From positions 1 through 11,716 of the forward strand of contig JBOHER010000117.1 of assembly GCA_050701115.1 (NCBI GenBank): 11,716 bases of DNA, written 5' to 3'. Below the pieces are notes generated by a model, which was not told the DNA's origin, searched no databases, and saw only the letters and a program-made list of their open reading frames with translations. Within the stretch, counting starts at the first letter, position 1. Each line of letters starts with the position of its first letter. Made by a program: the position numbers and the translations under genes. Positions 1 through 7,127 of this stretch are shown piece by piece. The stretch is from JBOHER01 sp050701115. GTDB taxonomy: Bacteria > Actinomycetota > Actinomycetes > Mycobacteriales > Pseudonocardiaceae.

Positions 1-13
1 TACTGGCGAGTAA
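1..13. promoter_or_regulatory. Candidate palindromic operator upstream of the acyl-CoA dehydrogenase gene
   Basis: The window opens with TACTGGCGAGTAA. TACT at 1-4 and AGTA at 9-12 are inverted copies around a GC centre, so 5 of 6 base pairs of the dyad match, and the final A at 13 suggests the site could be TTACT-N4-AGTAA if the base before the window is T. It lies about 63 nt before the start codon of the acyl-CoA dehydrogenase, where a repressor of fatty-acid metabolism (often TetR type in actinobacteria) would be expected to bind. The regulator cannot be named from this window and the left edge is cut off. Confidence 0.35.
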
Positions 14-75
14 GGAGCCAGAGCCAACGACGTCTCGGCGAGAAGCGAGCCAACACCGACACGGAGCGACCAGAC

Positions 76-1950
76 ATGGGCCACTACAAGAGCAACATCC
101 GCGACCTTGAGTTCAACCTCTTCGAGGTACTCAAGATCCAGGAGCACCTCGGCACCGGACCGTTCGCCGAGGCTGACCAGGACACCACGCGTACCGTGCT
201 GTCCGAGGTCAACAAGCTGGTGTCCGGTGTAGTCGCCGATTCCTTCGTCGATGCCGACCGCAACCCCCCGGTCTTCCACCCGGACAAGTTCGACGTCACA
301 ATGCCCGACTCGCTGAAGAAGGCGCTGTCGGCCACCGTCGAGGCCGGCTGGGACCGGATTGGCCTGCCGACCGAGCTCGGCGGGTTCGGCATTCCGCCCA
401 CCGTGGCCTGGTCCGCCGCCGAGCTGTACACCGGCGCCAACCCCGCGGTGTTCTTCTACATGGCAGGCAAGACCTTCGCCAAGATTCTGCACGACAACGG
501 CAACGACGAGCAGAAGCGCTGGGCCGAGCTGGCCATCGAGCGAAACTGGGGCTCGACCATGGTGCTGACCGAGCCGGATGCCGGTTCGGACGTCGGCGCC
601 GGTCGCACCAAGGCGATCAAGCAGGAAGACGGTTCCTGGCACATCGAGGGTGTCAAGCGGTTCATCACCGGTGCAGCCCAGGACGACATGACCGAGAACA
701 TCTTCCACCTGGTGCTCGCCCGACCCGAGGGACCCGGCATCGAGACCAAGCCCGGCACCAAGGGCCTCGGCCTGTTCTTCGTGCCCGCCCACCACTTCGA
801 CAGCCAGACCGGTGAGCTGACCGGCGAGCGTAACGGCGCCTTCGTGACCGGCGTCGAGCACAAGATGGGCATCAAGGCCTCCACCACCTGCGAGCTGACC
901 TTCGGCCAGCACGGCACCCCCGCCGTCGGCTGGCTGGTCGGCGACAAGATCGACGGCATCACGCAGATGTTCGACGTCATCGAGCACGCCCGGATGATGG
1001 TCGGCACCAAGGCCATCTCCACGCTGTCCACCGCGTACCTGAACGCGTTGGAGTTCGCCAAGGAGCGCGTGCAGGGCGCGGACCTGACCCAGATGCTGGA
1101 CAAATCCGCACCGCGGGTCTCCATCACGCACCACCCGGACGTGCGCCGCGCGCTGATGACGCTCAAGGCCTACGCCGAGGGTCTGCGTGCCCTGTACCTC
1201 TACACCGCCTCCTACCAGGACAAGATCGCCCTGGGCAAGGCGACCGGTGCGGACACCGACCTCGAGGAGCGCGTTAACGACCTGCTACTGCCGATCGTCA
1301 AGGGCGGTGGCTCCGAGCGCAGCTGGGTGCTGCTGGGCACCGAGGCGCTGCAGACGCTGGGTGGCTCGGGCTTCCTGCAGGACTACCCGCTCGAGCAGTA
1401 CATCCGGGACGCCAAGATCGACACTCTGTACGAGGGCACCACGGCCATCCAGTCGCTGGACTTCTTCTTCCGCAAGATCGTCCGCGACAAGGGCAAGGCC
1501 CTCGCGCACATCGCCGGTGAGATCACCCAGTTCACCGATGACACAGCCTCCGAGTCCGCTGGCCGCCTGAAGGAAGAGCGCGCACTGCTCAAGCAGGGCC
1601 TCGAGGACGTGCAGGGCATGCTCGGCTCGCTGATCGGCTACCTGACCGCCTCGCAGCAGGACGCGAACAACCTGTACAAGATCGGCCAGCACTCGGTACG
1701 CCTGCTTCTGTCCGCCACCGACCTGCTCGTCGGCTGGCAGCTGCAGCGTCAGGCCGAGGTCGCCATCGCGGCCCTGGACGCCGGTGCCGGCGAGAAGGCT
1801 GGGACTTTCAAAGATGCGGCCTTCTACGAGGGCAAGATCGCGGCTGCATCGTTCTTCGCCAAGACCGTGCTGCCCGAGCTCACCGCGCGTCGCAAGATCG
1901 TTGAGTCCGCCGACAATGCGATCATGGACATCGACGAGTCCGTTTTCTGA
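76..1950 (+). CDS. fadE5: FadE5-like acyl-CoA dehydrogenase
   Basis: This 624-residue flavoprotein should catalyse the FAD-dependent alpha,beta-dehydrogenation of acyl-CoA, the first step of beta-oxidation, in the cytoplasm. It has the long acyl-CoA dehydrogenase layout: an N-terminal extension (about 1-80), the dehydrogenase N-terminal and middle domains with TEPDAGSD at 165-172, the C-terminal helical domain, and an extra C-terminal domain (about 470-610). The motif LYEGTTAIQ (451-459) holds the probable catalytic base Glu453, and LGGSGFLQDYP lies just before it. The N-terminal MGHYKSNIRD, the stretch around VKRFITGA and the ADLTQM region agree with what I recall of mycobacterial FadE5, which accepts a broad range of acyl chain lengths. 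GGAG at 62-65 precedes the ATG by about 10 nt. The gene stands alone, with a terminator 33 nt after the stop. The family is certain; the FadE5 assignment rests on remembered similarity. Confidence 0.95.
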   Translation: MGHYKSNIRDLEFNLFEVLKIQEHLGTGPFAEADQDTTRTVLSEVNKLVSGVVADSFVDADRNPPVFHPDKFDVTMPDSLKKALSATVEAGWDRIGLPTELGGFGIPPTVAWSAAELYTGANPAVFFYMAGKTFAKILHDNGNDEQKRWAELAIERNWGSTMVLTEPDAGSDVGAGRTKAIKQEDGSWHIEGVKRFITGAAQDDMTENIFHLVLARPEGPGIETKPGTKGLGLFFVPAHHFDSQTGELTGERNGAFVTGVEHKMGIKASTTCELTFGQHGTPAVGWLVGDKIDGITQMFDVIEHARMMVGTKAISTLSTAYLNALEFAKERVQGADLTQMLDKSAPRVSITHHPDVRRALMTLKAYAEGLRALYLYTASYQDKIALGKATGADTDLEERVNDLLLPIVKGGGSERSWVLLGTEALQTLGGSGFLQDYPLEQYIRDAKIDTLYEGTTAIQSLDFFFRKIVRDKGKALAHIAGEITQFTDDTASESAGRLKEERALLKQGLEDVQGMLGSLIGYLTASQQDANNLYKIGQHSVRLLLSATDLLVGWQLQRQAEVAIAALDAGAGEKAGTFKDAAFYEGKIAAASFFAKTVLPELTARRKIVESADNAIMDIDESVF

Positions 1951-1983
1951 TCTCTACTCCCATGCCGATTCCCGCGGCGTAAC

Positions 1984-2030
1984 GCAACGGCGGCGGTCCA
2001 TCCGGGGCCGCCGCCGTTGCCGTTTCGTTT
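1984..2030 (+). terminator. Rho-independent terminator of the acyl-CoA dehydrogenase gene
   Basis: A perfect 13-bp stem (GCAACGGCGGCGG at 1984-1996 with CCGCCGCCGTTGC at 2008-2020) closes an 11-nt loop. It is followed by the T-rich CGTTTCGTTTCG, and starts 33 nt after the TGA of the preceding gene. It is the strongest hairpin of its kind in the window. Confidence 0.85.
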
Positions 2031-2260
2031 CGATGGTGTCGACAGCCAGCCTGAACTGCCGAGCCTTGCCATCCGCCCGGCTCGCACCGCAACCGAACAA
2101 CCCTTGCTGTCAGACATGGTCATCGTTCTCCCGCACGCGAGCGACTTACTGACTGAGGTAGGAGCGCGGACCGTAGAGAACTGTCCCGTCGGTCCGAACA
2201 TCAGCCAACACTCGCCTGCCGGACGACAGACCAGCGCGTGCCTCAGCCGGCAAAATGGTG
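2021..2260. other. Intergenic region between convergent genes, no gene seen
   Basis: This stretch lies between the terminator of the acyl-CoA dehydrogenase and the 3' end of the GNAT gene, which reads towards it. Short open frames here have no recognisable protein or convincing ribosome binding site. A weak 7-bp inverted repeat (CGGACCG at 2167-2173, CGGTCCG at 2190-2196, 16-nt loop, no T-run on either strand) could help end the GNAT transcript. Nothing else was seen. Confidence 0.6.
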
Positions 2261-2782
2261 CTAAAGGTCGCTGAATGGTCGCGCGTAGCTGAACTCACCA
2301 CGGATCGACGGGTCATAGGTGGTGAGAGCGCGAGCCTGGAAGTGCGGTGCCCACTCCGCGACCGGTGGCGTGATGCCGTACTCGTCAGCCAGTCGGAAGC
2401 CGAACCGCGGGTAATACTCCCGGTGGCCGAGCAACACTACGATCGGCTCGCCCAGCGCGTCGGCGGCGCCCAGTATCGCGTGCATCAGGGCGTTGCCGAC
2501 TCCCTGCTTCTGCACGCTCGGATGCACACCCAACGGCCCGAGTCCCAATGCGGGAGTCTTGGCCACACGGCCCCGAGAGCACACGACGTGCCCGACGACA
2601 TGTCCGTCCGTTGTAGTCGCGACCAGTGACAGCGCAGGCAGCCAGGCGTCGCTGGCTCGCAGCGCATCCACCAAGCCGACCTCGACCGGCATCTGACCTG
2701 GGGGGGCCTGCTCGGCGAATGCCGCTGCGTGCACTGCACGAATGGCCGCGATGTCGGCAGCGGTCTCACGTCTGATCAGCAC
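2261..2782 (-). CDS. GNAT family N-acetyltransferase (YhbS-like)
   Basis: This 173-residue protein has the GNAT fold and should transfer an acetyl group from acetyl-CoA to an amine of an unknown small molecule or protein. The N-terminal LIRRETAADIAAIRAVH (2-18) is the usual first strand and helix. Motif A, with the acetyl-CoA pyrophosphate loop QKQGVG (91-96), follows LGPLGVHP. The segment LLGHREYYPRFGF (117-129) is typical of the YhbS/COG3153 subgroup. Translation starts at GTG (2782) with only a weak GGA upstream, so the start is the least certain part. It diverges from the small membrane protein gene and is not in an operon here. The substrate cannot be inferred. Confidence 0.9.
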   Translation of the reverse strand: MLIRRETAADIAAIRAVHAAAFAEQAPPGQMPVEVGLVDALRASDAWLPALSLVATTTDGHVVGHVVCSRGRVAKTPALGLGPLGVHPSVQKQGVGNALMHAILGAADALGEPIVVLLGHREYYPRFGFRLADEYGITPPVAEWAPHFQARALTTYDPSIRGEFSYARPFSDL

Positions 2783-2942
2783 GGGTCCACGCTGGCCATC
2801 ACGACCGAAGACGTCAACTGCCCGACTGCTCGATCACAAAGCGACTCACCCGAAGGTCGTTCTCGACGAGCGCGTTCACCTGGTCGGTGGCACCCTCCTC
2901 GCATCAAGTGGGAAATCCATCTCACCGGCGAAGGAGTCGAAC

Positions 2943-3233
2943 ATGGAGGTCGGAGGGATCATCAGCGCCATCATCATCGGCGCGATTCTCGGCATAGCCG
3001 GGCGGGCGATCGCCCCAGGGAAGCAAGGCATTCCGTGGTGGCTGACCATTCTCACCGGTATCGCCGCCGCGTTCGTGGGCACCTGGATCGCCAGTCTCCT
3101 CGACGTGGCCGATACACCGGGGATCGACTGGCTCGAGCTGCTGCTCCAGGTGGGCGCGGCCGTGGTCGGCGTGATCCTGGTGTCGGGCCTGTGGCGACAG
3201 ATCAAGGGCAAGAGTCCGGCGAGCACCGAATAG
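2943..3233 (+). CDS. GlsB/YeaQ/YmgE family small membrane protein
   Basis: This 96-residue hydrophobic protein has three predicted membrane helices (about 4-20, 32-53 and 61-83). Glycines in the first (GGIISAIIIGAILGIAGRAI) and a short loop with PGKQGIPWW match the transglycosylase-associated protein family PF04226. Members are small inner-membrane proteins often induced by stress; their molecular role is not known and the family name does not imply enzymatic activity. The start is the ATG at 2943, because AAGGAG at 2931-2936 sits 6 nt before it and the family begins at this point. The open frame extends further upstream, but that part reads antisense to the GNAT gene and does not look like protein. 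A terminator begins 14 nt after the stop, so it is probably monocistronic. Confidence 0.88.
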   Translation: MEVGGIISAIIIGAILGIAGRAIAPGKQGIPWWLTILTGIAAAFVGTWIASLLDVADTPGIDWLELLLQVGAAVVGVILVSGLWRQIKGKSPASTE

Positions 3234-3247
3234 TCCGGCACCGCGCG

Positions 3248-3277
3248 AACGCCCCGGCCGCATGACCGGGGCGTTTT
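3248..3277 (+). terminator. Rho-independent terminator after the small membrane protein gene
   Basis: A 10-bp stem (AACGCCCCGG at 3248-3257 with CCGGGGCGTT at 3266-3275) encloses an 8-nt loop and runs into TTTT at 3274-3277. It lies just after the stop codon at 3231-3233. Confidence 0.85.
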
Positions 3278-3345
3278 GCTGCGTTTCGACTTCATCATCC
3301 CATCCAGTGCAACGCAGCGGCCCTGCCAGGCGAATAACTCAAGAA

Positions 3346-3361
3346 TCACCCGATCGAGTGA
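3346..3361. promoter_or_regulatory. Candidate operator before the sugar dehydrogenase-like gene
   Basis: TCACCCGATCGAGTGA is a dyad in which 7 of 8 base pairs match. It ends 46 nt before the ATG of the secreted sugar dehydrogenase-like gene, within the only space available for that gene's promoter (3278-3407). No confident -35/-10 pair was found beside it. A regulator site is plausible but unproven. Confidence 0.25.
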
Positions 3362-3407
3362 GGTGGTGCTACTCGGCCGATAGCCCGCCCGACTGAATGG
3401 GGGTCCC

Positions 3408-5813
3408 ATGGGCATTCGTCGGCTTCCGCTGCGAGCACACCACCGCCTGCTCACGCTGTCCATCGCGTCCGTCGTCGTGCTCAGCGGCCTGGCGGCAACC
3501 AGCGTGGCCAGTGCGGCCACCCCGCCCGGATTCTCCGACACCGTGGCTATCGGTGGCCTGACCGCGCCGACTGTCGCCGCGTTCGCCCCCAACGGGCGGG
3601 TGTTCATCGGCGAGAAGAGCGGGATCGTCAAGACCTACGATTCGCTGGCCGACACCACAGCGACGATCACCGCCGACCTGCGCCCGCAGGTGCACGACTT
3701 CTGGGACCGCGGGCTGCTCGGGCTGGCCGTCGATCCGGCCTTCCCGACCCGGCCCTACCTCTACGTGCTCTACAGCTACGACGCGCTGCCCGGTGGCACC
3801 CACCCGCAGTGGGGTGATCAGTGCCCGAACCCGCCCGGCGCGACCGACCAGGGCTGCGTCATCACCGGCAGGCTGTCCAAGCTGACCATCGGCGCGGACG
3901 GGGTGGCGACCAACGAGCAGCCGCTCATCACCGACTGGTGCCAGCAGTACCCGAGCCACTCCATCGGCACGGTGACCTTGGGGCCGGACGGCGCACTCTA
4001 CGTCGGCGGTGGTGACGGCGCGAGCTTCAACTTCACCGACTACGGCCAGGAAGGCAACCCGTGCGGCGACCCACCTAGCCCAGCGGGCACCAACCTGAGC
4101 CCGCCGTCGGCCAAGGGTGGCGCGCTGCGGTCGCAGTCTCCCCGCCGGCCCAGCACCGAGCCGGTGACCCTGGACGGGGCGATTGTCCGGGTCGACCCGG
4201 ACACCGGCGCCGCGCTGCCCGGCAACCCGTTCGCCGACAGCACCGACGAGAACAAGCGCCGGGTCATCGCCTACGGGATGCGCAACCAGTTCCGGTTCGA
4301 CTTCCGGCCGGGCACCAACGAACTGTGGGTCGGTGACGTTGGCTGGGGAACTTGGGAGGAGATCAACCGGGTTCCGGACGCGATCGACGGTGTGGCCGAG
4401 AACTTCGGCTGGCCGTGTTACGAGGGAAGCGCACGGCAAGCGGGCTACGACGGCGCCGACCTGACGGTGTGCGAGTCGCTCTACACCGAGGGCGGACACA
4501 CCGGCCCGTATTACGCCTACCGGCACGACACCGCGGTGGTCGCAGGGGACGGCTGCCCGCGCAACGGTTCAGCGATCAGCGGCATCACCTTCGAGGACGG
4601 CTCCAGCAACTACCCAGCGGACTACCGTGGCGCGCTGTTCTTCGCCGACTCCTCCCGCGGGTGCATCTGGGCCATGCGACTCGGCACGAACGGCCAGCCC
4701 GATCCCGCCCAGCTCGTAGCCTTCCAGACGGAGGCGCAGGTCCCGGTGCAGTTGCTGATCGGACCGGGCGGCGACCTGTTCTATGTCGCGCTCGGCTCCG
4801 GCCAGCTACGCCGGATCAGCTATTCGGACGGCAGCAACCAGCCGCCGACCGCGGTAGCCACCGCTGATCCATCTTCGGGAGCGGCCCCGTTGACCGTGCA
4901 GTTCGACGGCACGAACTCCAGCGATCCCGACGTCGGGGACACCTTGATCTACACATGGGACCTGGACGGGGACGGTCAATTCGACGACTCCACGGACGCC
5001 AGGCCGACCTACACCTACATCCAGCAGGAACTGGTCAGGGTCGGCCTCCGGGTCACCGACCAGGCGGGTGCGAGCGACACCACCACGATCGAGGTGGCGG
5101 TGGACGACCCGCCGCACCCCAACCCGGTCCCGGTGATCGACACGCCAACATCGGACCTGCGCTGGCAGGTCGGCCAAACGGTGCCGTTCTCCGGCCGTGC
5201 GGCCGACGCCCAGGACGGCACGCTGCCCGCTTCGGCCATGACGTGGCGGCTCACCCTGCAGCATTGCGCGACGCCCGACGCGTGCCACTCGCACGTCGTG
5301 CAGACGTTCTCCGGAACCGACTCCGGATCCTTCGTGGCACCGGACCACGAGTATCCGTCCTATTTGGACCTAAGACTGACCGCGACGGACTCCGACGGCA
5401 ACACCTCGAGTACCACCGTCCGGCTGGACCCGAAGACGGTCGAGCTGAGCTTTACCTCCAGCCCCAGCCAAGCCATGCTCACCGTCGGCGGCACCTCGCA
5501 GCGGGCACCGTTCAGCCGGACGGTCATCGTCGGATCGAACAACACGATCAGCGCGCCGAGTCCGCAGCGGATCCCGCCGCTGAACCTGCGGTACACGTTC
5601 GTCCGCTGGTCCGACGGCGGCGCGCGGACGCACAACATCACCGCGCCGAGCACCGCGACCACCTACCAGGCGACCTATCAGTTATGCCTCGTTTGCCTTG
5701 GGCCGCTGCAGAGAACCCGGGCATCGCAATCGCTGATCACCACGCGCGGGCTATGGAACAGCAGGCAGTCGGGGTGGACACCATCCGGTCCACTGATGCC
5801 CTACCGCTCCTAG
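3408..5813 (+). CDS. Secreted PQQ-type sugar dehydrogenase-like beta-propeller protein with PKD domain
   Basis: This 801-residue exported protein starts with a signal peptide: basic MGIRRLPLRAHHR, a hydrophobic core at about 14-34, and probable cleavage after ASA at 34-36. Residues about 42-472 form a glucose/sorbosone dehydrogenase beta-propeller (PF07995), with GLLGLAVDPAF (102-112), the region around His184 with LGPDGALYVGGGDG (191-204), GMRNQFRFDFRPGTNELWVGD (290-310) and ENFGWPCYEG (331-340). A PKD domain follows (about 478-566, with WDLDGDG). Two beta-rich segments come after it (about 570-675 and 678-757). It probably acts on sugars or polysaccharide outside the cell, but PQQ binding and activity are unproven, since many family members lack a known substrate. 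GGGGG at 3399-3403 precedes the ATG. Oddity: from Leu759 (a rare TTA codon) to the stop the sequence loses domain character and its third-codon-position GC falls, suggesting a replaced or frame-disrupted 3' end. Confidence 0.85.
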   Translation: MGIRRLPLRAHHRLLTLSIASVVVLSGLAATSVASAATPPGFSDTVAIGGLTAPTVAAFAPNGRVFIGEKSGIVKTYDSLADTTATITADLRPQVHDFWDRGLLGLAVDPAFPTRPYLYVLYSYDALPGGTHPQWGDQCPNPPGATDQGCVITGRLSKLTIGADGVATNEQPLITDWCQQYPSHSIGTVTLGPDGALYVGGGDGASFNFTDYGQEGNPCGDPPSPAGTNLSPPSAKGGALRSQSPRRPSTEPVTLDGAIVRVDPDTGAALPGNPFADSTDENKRRVIAYGMRNQFRFDFRPGTNELWVGDVGWGTWEEINRVPDAIDGVAENFGWPCYEGSARQAGYDGADLTVCESLYTEGGHTGPYYAYRHDTAVVAGDGCPRNGSAISGITFEDGSSNYPADYRGALFFADSSRGCIWAMRLGTNGQPDPAQLVAFQTEAQVPVQLLIGPGGDLFYVALGSGQLRRISYSDGSNQPPTAVATADPSSGAAPLTVQFDGTNSSDPDVGDTLIYTWDLDGDGQFDDSTDARPTYTYIQQELVRVGLRVTDQAGASDTTTIEVAVDDPPHPNPVPVIDTPTSDLRWQVGQTVPFSGRAADAQDGTLPASAMTWRLTLQHCATPDACHSHVVQTFSGTDSGSFVAPDHEYPSYLDLRLTATDSDGNTSSTTVRLDPKTVELSFTSSPSQAMLTVGGTSQRAPFSRTVIVGSNNTISAPSPQRIPPLNLRYTFVRWSDGGARTHNITAPSTATTYQATYQLCLVCLGPLQRTRASQSLITTRGLWNSRQSGWTPSGPLMPYRS

Positions 5814-5827
5814 GTGTTCCCGTAAAG

Positions 5828-5863
5828 CCTGATGGTGCATATGTCGACATATGCACCATCAGG
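5828..5863. repeat. Perfect 36-bp palindrome, possible factor-independent terminator
   Basis: Eighteen bases (CCTGATGGTGCATATGTC, 5828-5845) are followed at once by their exact reverse complement (5846-5863), with no spacer. The centre is GTCGAC flanked by two CATATG sites, clearly more AT-rich than the surroundings. It begins 15 nt after the stop of the sugar dehydrogenase-like gene, so a bidirectional terminator lacking a T-run, as proposed for some actinobacterial genes, is the simplest reading. A large operator or the end of a mobile or dispersed repeat element is also possible. Confidence 0.85.
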
Positions 5864-5951
5864 GGCCGCCGGATGCGGGGTGGAGTTTCGCCTTTGGCCC
5901 CATGGTTAGGGTTGGACCTGTCAAGATGGCACGGGCGGCCTCAGGCTCGCT

Positions 5952-5977
5952 GGAACCCGGCGGGCGCAGGATTCGTC
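5952..5977 (+). promoter_or_regulatory. Candidate ECF-sigma promoter for the type VII substrate/lipoprotein pair
   Basis: GGAACC (5952-5957) and CGTC (5974-5977) are separated by 16 nt, which matches the general form of promoters used by extracytoplasmic-function sigma factors (GGAAC at -35, CGTC or CGTT at -10). Transcription would begin near 5984, giving a leader of about 34 nt that contains the ribosome binding site AGGGGAG (6001-6007) before the ATG at 6018. This is a motif match only. Confidence 0.35.
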
Positions 5978-6017
5978 TCAGGTGGTGTCTGACGGGAGAT
6001 AGGGGAGCGACGACGTT

Positions 6018-6479
6018 ATGGGTGACGCAGCAGGAGACACACCGGCCACGCCCGGTGGCGACTTGGCGAGCACGCTGCACGGGGACGACCCGGGGTCGGG
6101 CTCGAATACCGGCATGCGTGGCCTGATGGGCCTGCAGCATTACGAGCAGCAGGCTCGTGCCGCGGGGGTGGAGGACATCGCGTTCGATCGTGACGGGGTC
6201 GACCAGGTGATCAACCGGGTGAAGGCGCTGATCGTCGACAAACTCGAGCCCGCTGCAGAGGAGGCGTACCAGCTTCATAGCGTGACGCCGCCTGGCCAGG
6301 AGTATGCGAGTGCTGGGTTCGCCAACCGGGCCAACGCCGCCGGACTCTCGTACCAGAACTACCTCGATGCCACGATCGAAGGCTTGCACGACTATGTGCA
6401 GCTGCTCGAGCGGATTCGTGACAACTACGTGGAGCAGGACGATGAGACGGCTGCTCGATTCAACCGGCAGGACACCTGA
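6018..6479 (+). CDS. Putative type VII (ESX) secretion substrate, small helical protein
   Basis: This 153-residue protein is not a clear member of a named family. It has a low-complexity Gly/Asp/Ser start (1-35), then two probable helices (about 57-88 and 111-137) joined by a turn, with no signal peptide or membrane segment. The end of the second helix carries YVEQD (137-141), a match to YxxxD/E, the general export motif of type VII secretion substrates, followed by DETAARF, as in many actinobacterial ESX-type proteins. The WXG motif itself is absent from the turn. It probably is exported across the membrane as a helical hairpin; this is inference from size, fold and motif. AGGGGAG lies 10 nt before the ATG. 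Its stop TGA directly abuts the ATG of the lipoprotein gene, so the two are almost certainly co-translated. Confidence 0.7.
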   Translation: MGDAAGDTPATPGGDLASTLHGDDPGSGSNTGMRGLMGLQHYEQQARAAGVEDIAFDRDGVDQVINRVKALIVDKLEPAAEEAYQLHSVTPPGQEYASAGFANRANAAGLSYQNYLDATIEGLHDYVQLLERIRDNYVEQDDETAARFNRQDT

Positions 6480-7127
6480 ATGCGCATGAGGACCCCACAC
6501 ACTCGGACGGCGACTGCCCTGCTGGCTGTGCTAGCTTCGGCAGCTCTACTGGCTGGCTGCTCGGACGAGCCTACGCAGGGTTCGCCCAGCCCGACAGGAG
6601 CGCAACCGCCTCAACAGCCGGACAGCGCCCTACCGCACAGCGGCGCGCCGAAGGTTGAGGACCCGATCGATACGTCGGGGTTTGAGGCCGAGCCGTGCGG
6701 GGTCATTACCGAGGGTCAGTTGAATAGCGTCGGGGCAAGGACTCGGAAGATCGAGCCGGACCTCGAAGGCGCAACTGGACCGAGTTGTCGCTGGTCTCTC
6801 GAGCCGATTGACAACGGCTCATTTAGCGGTGCGTTTATGACCGCTAACCGAGAAGGACTAAGCAATCTGTACTCGAAGTACCAGAGCGGTGAGCTCGGTT
6901 TCTTCGAGGAGATGGATTCGGTTAGGGGCTACCCTGCGGTGGCAGCCGATCTGGGCGACAGGCGCAGCAAAGGGTATTGCAATCTGGAAGTTGGCGTCCG
7001 CGATGACCTGACTTTCCACGTCGGAGTTAGCGCATCTTTTGATGAGAGCCCGAATCACGACGATCCGTGCGGTGCCGCGCGGGAGCTGGCCGCACTGGCC
7101 ATCCAAACCATGAAGGGTGGCGCGTGA
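6480..7127 (+). CDS. DUF3558 family lipoprotein
   Basis: This 215-residue protein has a lipoprotein signal: basic MRMRTPHTRT, a hydrophobic stretch, and the lipobox LLAGC with the acylated Cys27. A Ser/Pro/Gln-rich linker follows (about 28-60). The globular part begins at DPIDTSGFEAEPCGVITEGQL and has cysteines at 73, 103, 167 and 197 in the pattern of DUF3558, a family of surface lipoproteins of actinobacteria with no established biochemical function. It should be anchored on the outer face of the membrane. Its ATG directly follows the stop of the upstream gene (TGAATG), indicating translational coupling and a shared role, perhaps in handling the exported helical protein. Codons such as TTT, CTA, AAT and GTT are more common than in flanking genes, suggesting a different history. 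No clear hairpin terminator follows. Confidence 0.85.
   Translation: MRMRTPHTRTATALLAVLASAALLAGCSDEPTQGSPSPTGAQPPQQPDSALPHSGAPKVEDPIDTSGFEAEPCGVITEGQLNSVGARTRKIEPDLEGATGPSCRWSLEPIDNGSFSGAFMTANREGLSNLYSKYQSGELGFFEEMDSVRGYPAVAADLGDRRSKGYCNLEVGVRDDLTFHVGVSASFDESPNHDDPCGAARELAALAIQTMKGGA

Noticed and set aside
2742..2942. Upstream extension of the small membrane protein
   Set aside because: It overlaps the start of the GNAT gene on the other strand and does not resemble protein; the ATG at 2943 has AAGGAG 6 nt upstream and matches the family length.
3369..4526. 385-residue minus-strand open frame opposite the sugar dehydrogenase-like gene
   Set aside because: It is rich in Arg, Gly, Val and Pro without domain features, as expected for the antisense of GC-rich coding sequence, whereas the plus strand encodes clear domains.
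5690..5992. Continuation of another plus frame (AENPGIAIADHHARAMEQ...) as a real gene beside the sugar dehydrogenase-like gene end
   Set aside because: No start or ribosome binding site and no recognisable domain; it could be a gene remnant but cannot be supported as a feature.
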